Assembly: GCA_902141825.1 (NCBI GenBank)
Contig: CABFPG010000003.1
Coordinates: 124,001-188,000 of the forward strand
Direction: 5' to 3'
Source: Thalassocella blandensis
Lineage (GTDB): Bacteria; Pseudomonadota; Gammaproteobacteria; Pseudomonadales; Cellvibrionaceae
Length of the DNA stretch: 64,000 bases
Shown: piece after piece, positions 57,489 through 64,000 of the stretch
How positions within the stretch are numbered: position 1 is the first letter of the stretch
Layout: every line of letters begins with the position of its first letter
Program-made: the position numbers and the translations under genes
The notes under the pieces: generated by a model
Told to the model about the DNA's origin: nothing
Databases searched by the model: none
What the model saw: the letters and a program-made list of their open reading frames with translations, nothing else

Positions 57489-60400
57489 TTACGATGACTC
57501 AACAAAAGACTCCATAAAGTCCAGCGCTGCCTGTTGTCGAATTGTTTTACGGTGATTGGCCCAAAGCGCTTTTATTTTTTCCTGATTACACACTTTCCGA
57601 TCGACCAGCACGCAGGTTTTAAGCTCTCCTACGGGTTTAGCTGAAGGCAATTTAGCAAACACGAATTGGTTGCTGATTAAGTCCATAAACGGACCCGATT
57701 TGCTGGTCGGCATAATAAATATCAACTGCAAACCCAGTGTCGCCGTAAGATAGTGAATAACTTCTCGCGATCGGTTTTCATCCATTTTAGAAAATGCTTC
57801 ATCCACTAAGACCATGCGACAATGTGATTGTCCTTCACTGAATCTAAATGCAGAGGTTACAGCCGCTGAACGGATGATATAGGCAGGCGTTTCCAGCTGT
57901 CCGCCAGAACCGGTACCGTATTGGCTCAACGCAATTGGCGCTTTGCCTTCGGGCTCTTTATAAATTTCATATTGCCGGTAATTGCGGTAATCACTGATTC
58001 TCTCCAGTTCACGCAATGCCATTTGCTCATCTTGAGACAGCAGCATATCAAACAGTTTATCTCGCACAAGGCAAGCATCCTTTGACAGCTCTGCATCAAA
58101 CAATCCGGCACCATCGCCTAAATTCGGCATATCGATAATGGTCTTAAAGAATTTCCAATATTCCTTATACTCTGGCACCCACTGCCAGCCGAAATAGAAA
58201 CGCTCTCGGTCGGCACCAAAGCGATGGTCCTCCAACTCCTGATTGAGCTCCTCTAATACGCGCTTGCCCTGACAGATCGCTTGATAAATAGAGTGGCACA
58301 GATTCGTCACGAAGGCGGTATTAAAGCTCTCTTTGAGACTCTCCAATCGTGCGTATTTATCCACCAACACATTGTTCCGCAGGACATTATGTAAACGCTC
58401 CAATTCATCGAACAGCTTCACTATCGCATTAAAAAATTCACTGCTGTGGCGTTCATGATGATCGAGATCATAAACAATCTGGGCATGTTGCAATGCCGAC
58501 TGATTGTGCTCAGTGATGGTGTGATACAGCTTACGCTCAACACTTTCCAACTGTTGCGCCAGTGTTTTCAGCTCATCAATAAAATCAAAATCTGCACCTG
58601 CTTTTTCTGCTCGTTGCTCCGCTTCCTGCAATGCCGATTCAAACTCGAAATCTGGATAATAACCAGCAATATCTCTCACCTGCTGCTCCAGTTTGTCCTG
58701 TTCATCCTGCAGCTTTTCCAAAGCATCCGCCATATCGGATATTTTTTTACCGATTTGAGTTTCTTTTTCTCGCAGTCCACCTAATTGCTGCTGCAATTCT
58801 CCGGCCTGAATATCCAGTGCCGCATATTGATCTTTCAGCTGTACTAGCTGAGTTTCGAGCGCGTCAAAGTCACTTAAATCCAGATTGTCCAGCGATGTTT
58901 CAGCCTGCGAAATTTTTCGCTGGATACGGCACGCCTCCTGCAATAACTGACCGCAGCGAGTTTCTTTTATCTGATCAACGTGCTGGAAAATTTCGTACAC
59001 TTGCTGGTAGTAATTTTCTGCCTCATGCGCCTGTGTCAGTAATTCACTGATTTCGTCTCGTTTGGCCTGCATTGCACGCAAGCGTGCTCCCTGACCAAAC
59101 ACCAATTCACCATCATTTAAATCACATCGCCATAAACTATAATTGCCAGAACCTAAACCTTCAGCAGTTACGCCTCTAGCCGTGTGCTTGAGTTTTTCTG
59201 CATTTTCAACACAAAGGACATTGCCATACGAAGCCGCCAGATAATTTTCCACGGTTTTATGATTAAACTGCATTGCATGCATAATAGAGTCGCCAGGCAA
59301 GGAGATACGTGCTGCATCTTTGTTCGCCTTTTCCCCTTGAATGACTCGCGCTTTATTTCGGCGCGCATCCGGTAACGAGCGCACCAAACGAATGGCATCC
59401 GCTTCGAACTCTGGCTCAACAACAATGGAAAAACGCGCACCGCCAATATAACCTTCTATTGCCATTTGCCACTTGGGGTCCGTCACTTCAATGAAGTCAC
59501 ATAGCACTTGAGGATTAGCTTTGGGATACGCTTTACTGATAGCACTTACTGCGCTCTCTACATACAATGGGTAATTGGACTTCTGGCTTTCCAGTCGCGC
59601 TATCTCTTTTTCTTTCGCCTGAATCTTTGCCCGTATGCTTTGATTTTTTTGTTCGCATTGCGATAGTTGCAAGGCAATTTTATCGCGCAGACTAGCGCCG
59701 TCCAGACTCTGTTTATCTTGGTGTAAATTTTCAGCCCAGGCCTGGTGATTAATATCAATCGCAATCAATTCATCCAGCTGCTTTTCTACTTGCTCTATGC
59801 CCACCCAGTCCTTCGCCAGCAAGCGTGAGAAGTCCAAATCTGCAGGGCTGCTTTTCTCGATAAGATTTTTTCCCTGCTGGCGAAAGCTTCGGCTATCCAA
59901 TTCGGGAATTGCCACCGCAAGCGAACTTGCAGACAATGCTTTCAGCATGGCTTTAGTAGCTTCAATATTTTTACTTACCTGTGCATTCTGCTCCATCAGA
60001 GGTTTGGCTAAATCCCCTAAAGTGCGCGTCAATGCGTTAATATTTTGTTCCAGCTCATCTTTGTTTTTTAAAGCGTTAATTCCCTGACGTTGCGCCTCCA
60101 ACGCTACGCGATCGTCGTGCACTTGCTCGCGACGCTCTTCGCAAATCTGGTATTTACCTTTGGTTTCCGCGATATTTGTAGCTATATTTGCCTGCAGCTT
60201 TTTTGCATCGCGATAAGCTTTTTGTTTAACTAGTACCGCACGCGTAGCATCGGTATATTGCAGTATATTGCCGTTGATCCAAATATCCACATAGTGTCGA
60301 CTATGTTCTTTTGCCGCTTCAATAGTACCTATCGCATTGCGTACCCGTTTAGCATCATCTTCCATTTGATGGATGGTTTTCATCAACTCCGACACATTAC

Positions 60401-61142
60401 GAATAGCATCCCCTAAATCTTTCGGCTCCAATACTTCACGAGAGACGAATTCCGTAATACTTTTCACTGGCTTATATGCCATAAAATTGGCAAACGTGCG
60501 GGCCGCATGCTTAGCTTCTCTTGCGGCAACGGCATCTTTGCGACCGCGTAAAGCACCATACAAACGATTTAAATACGCACCTTTTTTATCGTAGGTTTCA
60601 ACCGCTGACGCACCAAATTCTTTTTGCAACAGCTGCGCAATTTTGGTTGATTGCGTGACATGCTTGCCATCTGGGAATTCTTTTACAAAATGGTCCAGCG
60701 TTAACTCTACCGTTGGCAGCATTAGAAACTGCACATTTTCCAAGCGTGCCTGCGTTTGCTTTCCGGCCCGATCGATATAGGCACGCATGCTCATAACGGC
60801 AGTAAATGGCTCAGAGGACTCCCCTTGAGTCGGATAAAAAACACCAGCAATATATCCATCAGAAGTTTCCAGACGAGCATAGCTACCGTCGTCACACCCC
60901 ATGACATAGGACGCGAGTGTTCGCACTTGTTTCCCACCACGGCCTTTCTGGGTCGTTTCATCCTGACCGGGGTTGTAGTTAAACAGGTTTTCGTGGGCCG
61001 CTGTCATCAGCGTTTGAATCGCATCAGCGGCGGTAGTCTTACCCGACCCATTCCCGCCAGAAAATAAATTAATGGGGCCGAAATCAAACTCTCGAAATGG
61101 AATATTACCCCAATTCACCAGTATCAACTTTTTAAGAAACAT
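57489..61142 (-). CDS. mksB: SMC-like ATPase MksB/JetC
   Basis: 1217 residues, the motor of a condensin-type complex. Walker A is GGNGSGKTT (about residues 30-38); the ABC signature is GTGSGGQ near 1080; Walker B is MVLVDEAFSKMD near 1120. Between them are long coiled coils (about 220-530 and 690-960) with a hinge-like globular part around 540-640. This is the MukB/JetC type, far from classical SMC. The ATG overlaps the mksE stop (TAATG). In Wadjet systems this protein loads on small circular DNA with JetA/B. Here no JetD nuclease follows. Confidence 0.88.
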   Translation of the reverse strand: MFLKKLILVNWGNIPFREFDFGPINLFSGGNGSGKTTAADAIQTLMTAAHENLFNYNPGQDETTQKGRGGKQVRTLASYVMGCDDGSYARLETSDGYIAGVFYPTQGESSEPFTAVMSMRAYIDRAGKQTQARLENVQFLMLPTVELTLDHFVKEFPDGKHVTQSTKIAQLLQKEFGASAVETYDKKGAYLNRLYGALRGRKDAVAAREAKHAARTFANFMAYKPVKSITEFVSREVLEPKDLGDAIRNVSELMKTIHQMEDDAKRVRNAIGTIEAAKEHSRHYVDIWINGNILQYTDATRAVLVKQKAYRDAKKLQANIATNIAETKGKYQICEERREQVHDDRVALEAQRQGINALKNKDELEQNINALTRTLGDLAKPLMEQNAQVSKNIEATKAMLKALSASSLAVAIPELDSRSFRQQGKNLIEKSSPADLDFSRLLAKDWVGIEQVEKQLDELIAIDINHQAWAENLHQDKQSLDGASLRDKIALQLSQCEQKNQSIRAKIQAKEKEIARLESQKSNYPLYVESAVSAISKAYPKANPQVLCDFIEVTDPKWQMAIEGYIGGARFSIVVEPEFEADAIRLVRSLPDARRNKARVIQGEKANKDAARISLPGDSIMHAMQFNHKTVENYLAASYGNVLCVENAEKLKHTARGVTAEGLGSGNYSLWRCDLNDGELVFGQGARLRAMQAKRDEISELLTQAHEAENYYQQVYEIFQHVDQIKETRCGQLLQEACRIQRKISQAETSLDNLDLSDFDALETQLVQLKDQYAALDIQAGELQQQLGGLREKETQIGKKISDMADALEKLQDEQDKLEQQVRDIAGYYPDFEFESALQEAEQRAEKAGADFDFIDELKTLAQQLESVERKLYHTITEHNQSALQHAQIVYDLDHHERHSSEFFNAIVKLFDELERLHNVLRNNVLVDKYARLESLKESFNTAFVTNLCHSIYQAICQGKRVLEELNQELEDHRFGADRERFYFGWQWVPEYKEYWKFFKTIIDMPNLGDGAGLFDAELSKDACLVRDKLFDMLLSQDEQMALRELERISDYRNYRQYEIYKEPEGKAPIALSQYGTGSGGQLETPAYIIRSAAVTSAFRFSEGQSHCRMVLVDEAFSKMDENRSREVIHYLTATLGLQLIFIMPTSKSGPFMDLISNQFVFAKLPSAKPVGELKTCVLVDRKVCNQEKIKALWANHRKTIRQQAALDFMESFVESS

Positions 61143-61891
61143 TACTGACTATCTCCCGCAAATAAAGTACTGGGTATTACTTTGTCTTCTTCATTTTCCT
61201 CTGGAGTGCCGTCTGGAGTGCCGTCTTGCACTTCGTCATTGCTTTGTAGACTCTCATCCTCCGCGCAACTTTCACTTAACGTAGACAGAACTTCTTCACT
61301 GACAAAGCTGGTGATAGATGGCAGTATTTGCAACCAGCCCTCCTCCCCTTCCAAATCATCTTCAGAATTAAATTGCACCAACCGCAACTGGCGCAGACGA
61401 CGAAAAATATTTTTCCGCTCACCCAAGCTCTCGGGCAAACTGCGTTTTAACAAGTTGCTCAAAGCAATGGCTAACCCTTCCAGCGATAATAGTGCACATC
61501 CTTTTTCGTCAATTTTTCCTTCTCGTAATGACTTTTCGTACTCTGCACGCAAGACCAGAATAACCGCTACTTCACTTTGTGTGACTCGCGCTCGAAAGCC
61601 ACTGTTAAATGGCAAGTCATTTTCATCTGCCAGACCTGGCACCTCAGCTCCTGGAGGGTATACCCGCAAAAAAGCGAATTGCTTGTCGTGTTGAATTCTG
61701 ACCGAGATAAGAGAGAGATAAGACTCCACCAGCTCCGCACATGCCAGATAACGATCGTAAAGGGTAGCTTCGATTTGGCTTTCCCCTCGACTGATAACAC
61801 CATAGTCCAACAACCGTATCAGCAATTCTGAAAATTCATTGCGTGTTACATGCAGGGCTTTTAACTTTTCTTCTATAAATGTTTCAAACAT
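61142..61891 (-). CDS. mksE: MksE/JetB subunit
   Basis: 249 residues. The position and size, between the kleisin-like gene and the SMC-like gene, match MksE (kite subunit). The N-terminal two-thirds ([22 protein letters not shown] onward) has winged-helix character; the C-terminal 60 residues are acidic and probably disordered ([15 protein letters not shown]). It overlaps mksB by one base and starts 6 bases after the mksF stop, so the three are translationally coupled. Confidence 0.82.
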   Translation of the reverse strand: MFETFIEEKLKALHVTRNEFSELLIRLLDYGVISRGESQIEATLYDRYLACAELVESYLSLISVRIQHDKQFAFLRVYPPGAEVPGLADENDLPFNSGFRARVTQSEVAVILVLRAEYEKSLREGKIDEKGCALLSLEGLAIALSNLLKRSLPESLGERKNIFRRLRQLRLVQFNSEDDLEGEEGWLQILPSITSFVSEEVLSTLSESCAEDESLQSNDEVQDGTPDGTPEENEEDKVIPSTLFAGDSQ

Positions 61892-61897
61892 AAGGGG

Positions 61898-63343
61898 TTA
61901 ACTATTGGACTCCAGCTCGATCAGTTCCAAAGTAAATTCATCTACGGAGTCGTAATATTCGGTCGCAATTTGACGGCCGGTATACTCCACATGGAACTGA
62001 TGCGTTTTATTTAAGTTGTTCACCGCGCCGGCTTCAATGGCATGAGCCATGGCCAGTAAATCGAGCGCACTTTCAACAGGAAAGTCAGCCGTGGAGACTC
62101 GCTTCCCACTTTTGAGTGCCCGCGCGATGTAGTCTCGCAACCCTTTGTTATCCATAACAAAGGCCTGATCCAGCAACTGTTGAATCATTTGATCTCGCTT
62201 GGCACTTTCATCTACCGCAGCGTTCGTATTTACGGCGGTTTTTACTACTCGCTGTTTGCGTCTTTCCTGCAATTTTACTGTGGCAGGATCAACCAACTGT
62301 AAACGCATCCCAGACATCATCTGAGCAGCTATTGCTAATTTCTCATCTTGTGCGGAGGCTGAGAGGTTCTTCAATTTGTTGCAGACCGAGACAACATCAT
62401 CGGTGCGCTGCACATGAATAAAGCTTAATTGACGAATGATAATGTCCGCGCGCTTGGTAAAACTATGCAAGGCAATTCGCAGGGCCGGCAACATAATTTC
62501 TGCGGCGTTTGTCATACGCTGTTCAATCGCATCCAGAATCATCCAAAGTACTGAACGATTTCCATCAATTAAATCTGGAATTTGCAGGCGCAATTGACGT
62601 TCAGCATTCTCTTTAAACTCTTTTTGTTTGCGACGAATTTTTGCTAGCACTTTACTAATTTGATCGCGGTGTTTTTCTACGCTGTCCGCAGACAGACGGA
62701 TCGATACATCGGGCTGGAAACGCTTCTCCATAAAATCGAAAAACTGATTAGTTGCCTGGTGTACCAGTTGCTGCTTTTCGACTTCTCTCACCAGCTGCCG
62801 CTTGCGCTCTTCCAACTCGGCGATCACGTCCGTGAAATCGGTTACGATACGCTCGGAGTATTCATAGGCATCGAGGAGGTCGTAGATTTCACCACGGCTC
62901 ACAAAAGCTTCAAGAGCATTCAAAGTGTTGCGAGTATTCCGATGACGGGTCCGAATCTGATTGTTTTCCGACTCGACCAGCGGCTGCGTCATAATCCGCC
63001 CAAGTCGTGTAAAAGGATAGGTTGACTGCAAGGTGGCGGCATCCACCTGCTTGGCAATCCAGCCGCACTCTAAAAGCTGCTTTAAAATCCAGCTGCTGTG
63101 CTCTCGGTGTGTTTTAAATCGCGGGCTGGCATCGTCTACAATTTCAGCAGATTCAATAAACGGTGTCCGGACAAGGGCCTCGTCAAATATATCAAGAACC
63201 TGGTTACGCGATAATGAGTGACCGTAGTCTGCCTGTGCGCTGTATAGTCGCTGATAGAGCAGACGCAAACATTGCACAACCTGCTCTTGGTATTTGCTAG
63301 TAAGGGGCTTGAAGAAATCCCTTCGCTCAGAGATAAAAAACAT
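61898..63343 (-). CDS. mksF: MksF/JetA kleisin-like subunit
   Basis: 481 residues, first gene of the operon. It begins MFFISERRDFFKPLTSKYQ, the usual start of the JetA/MksF (DUF5716-type) family. The N-terminal winged helix is followed by coiled coil (about 160-260) and a C-terminal winged helix (about 370-470). Kleisins bridge the two SMC heads. This family occurs both in anti-plasmid Wadjet systems and in orphan MksBEF condensins of pseudomonads. Confidence 0.85.
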   Translation of the reverse strand: MFFISERRDFFKPLTSKYQEQVVQCLRLLYQRLYSAQADYGHSLSRNQVLDIFDEALVRTPFIESAEIVDDASPRFKTHREHSSWILKQLLECGWIAKQVDAATLQSTYPFTRLGRIMTQPLVESENNQIRTRHRNTRNTLNALEAFVSRGEIYDLLDAYEYSERIVTDFTDVIAELEERKRQLVREVEKQQLVHQATNQFFDFMEKRFQPDVSIRLSADSVEKHRDQISKVLAKIRRKQKEFKENAERQLRLQIPDLIDGNRSVLWMILDAIEQRMTNAAEIMLPALRIALHSFTKRADIIIRQLSFIHVQRTDDVVSVCNKLKNLSASAQDEKLAIAAQMMSGMRLQLVDPATVKLQERRKQRVVKTAVNTNAAVDESAKRDQMIQQLLDQAFVMDNKGLRDYIARALKSGKRVSTADFPVESALDLLAMAHAIEAGAVNNLNKTHQFHVEYTGRQIATEYYDSVDEFTLELIELESNS

Positions 63344-63586
63344 AGATGGCGACGAATTTCCTGGTCAAAAAACAGCCTAAACTTCTTGAAAATCAAGGGC
63401 GTACTGTATGCGCTTTCGCCAACATCGTCAATCTGCATTACACCTGGATTTCACGGCCTGCAGAACAAGCATTCCCGAAACAAAAGTTCAAAATTCAACC
63501 AGATAATATTCTCACATTTTGAGCGCTTCTCAGGTACGCCGTCGGACACTCAGGCTCTATCATCCAGCCACATCGCTGTGGTCACC

Positions 63587-64000
63587 TCACGGTGTAAGCT
63601 GCAGTTGTTTTAAGATATCCATTAAACCTTCCTTAGATGCTGCCACCGCGTCCATTGGAGACACAGCTTCCGGGTATTCTTCCTGCTCTACGATAAACCA
63701 TTGCGTACCACCCGACTGTATTTCGGCTTGAATTAAAGCCTCCCAATTTAATTTTCCCCGAGGGTTCTGACCAATAACAGGTGACAAATCCTGCTCGGGT
63801 CGGGTTCGTATTTTAAAATGTGATGTTAGAGTTCTCCCCGGATAGCGTTCGACAAATGTGACAGGGTCCAAACCTGCATATCTTACCCATCCAACATCAA
63901 GTTGTAACACCACATTTTCATGGGTGTTTTGTGCAATATAATCCCAGTAGGTCCCTTCAGCATAAGCTTTAAACTCTTGATCATGATTGTGGAAGCCTAT
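63587..64000 (-). CDS. Sugar phosphate isomerase/epimerase (TIM barrel), C-terminal part
   Basis: The frame is open from the right edge to TGA at 63587-63589. The visible 137 residues read like an AP-endonuclease-2-type sugar isomerase/epimerase: GFHNHDQEF (metal-ligand strand), LQLDVGWVRYAG (metal Asp), SHFKIRTR, and QWFIVEQEEYP (metal Glu). Such enzymes often sit in sugar catabolic clusters. The rest lies outside the window. Confidence 0.82.
   Translation of the reverse strand: MGFHNHDQEFKAYAEGTYWDYIAQNTHENVVLQLDVGWVRYAGLDPVTFVERYPGRTLTSHFKIRTRPEQDLSPVIGQNPRGKLNWEALIQAEIQSGGTQWFIVEQEEYPEAVSPMDAVAASKEGLMDILKQLQLTP

Noticed and set aside
1-64000. CRISPR arrays, tRNA/rRNA genes, integrase-bounded islands
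   Set aside because: No regularly spaced repeats, no cloverleaf with CCA-type end noticed, and no integrase or transposase gene in any frame; a tRNAscan/Infernal run would settle small RNAs.

Overview
The window is a gammaproteobacterial chromosome segment, most likely from a marine, polysaccharide-degrading member of the Cellvibrionaceae (Teredinibacter/Saccharophagus-like). The clues are a BioH-BioC fusion, a surface lipoprotein built from a GH16 domain and tandem binding-type modules joined by Thr-Pro linkers, a FimX/SerB neighbourhood like that of Pseudomonas, an OlsF-type ornithine-lipid synthase, and EF-P with EpmA and EpmB. Family and lineage calls come from recognising protein sequence by eye; no database search was run. 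No rRNA, tRNA, CRISPR array, prophage or intact insertion sequence was seen.

Layout. 1-5.0 kb: ilvA (partial) divergent from rpiA-serA, then an alpha/beta hydrolase and an MscS-type channel. 5.2-9.4 kb: a very large modular lipoprotein whose GH16 domain has lost its catalytic nucleophile. 9.4-12.7 kb: tkt-pgk. 12.9-17.7 kb: the activated-methyl cycle, with an ArsR-methyltransferase regulator (SahR-like), metK, ahcY and metF behind a perfect palindromic operator. 17.7-22.2 kb: housekeeping genes (rsmE, FKBP isomerase, rdgC, MazG-like, rlmJ, two small proteins). 22.4-25.9 kb: acyl-CoA dehydrogenase, a SprA-type HExxH protein, and a flagellar-rod-like small protein with an overlapping tiny ORF. 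26.2-31.1 kb: biotin operon bioB-bioF-bioHC-bioD with a recognisable BirA operator. 31-39.9 kb: comF, srkA, a membrane EAL protein, a small beta-barrel, a redoxin, a cytochrome-like lipoprotein, a YjbR protein and cysE. 40.1-43 kb: epmA-efp divergent from epmB. 43.2-50 kb: PilZ-like protein, fimX, serB and a membrane protein. 50.3-55.7 kb: olsF, a DUF4404 protein, a protease-RimK fusion and a diguanylate cyclase. 56.1-63.3 kb: a small winged-helix protein, about 1 kb of AT-rich DNA with a palindromic element, and a Wadjet/MksFEB-type condensin operon with no JetD/MksG nuclease gene next to it. The window ends in a partial sugar-phosphate isomerase/epimerase.

How genes work together. The methyl-cycle block is a coherent regulon: MetK makes SAM, AhcY removes SAH, MetF supplies methyl-THF, and the regulator probably senses SAH or SAM. 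Biotin synthesis has all late steps plus pimeloyl-ester chemistry in one operon under BirA. Cyclic-di-GMP signalling recurs (EAL protein, FimX, PilZ-like protein, GGDEF cyclase). The strongest leads are the pseudo-GH16 surface protein, the nuclease-less MksFEB locus with its flanking element, the SahR-like palindrome, and the BirA site whose half-site doubles as a -35 box and which overlaps the comF translation start region.
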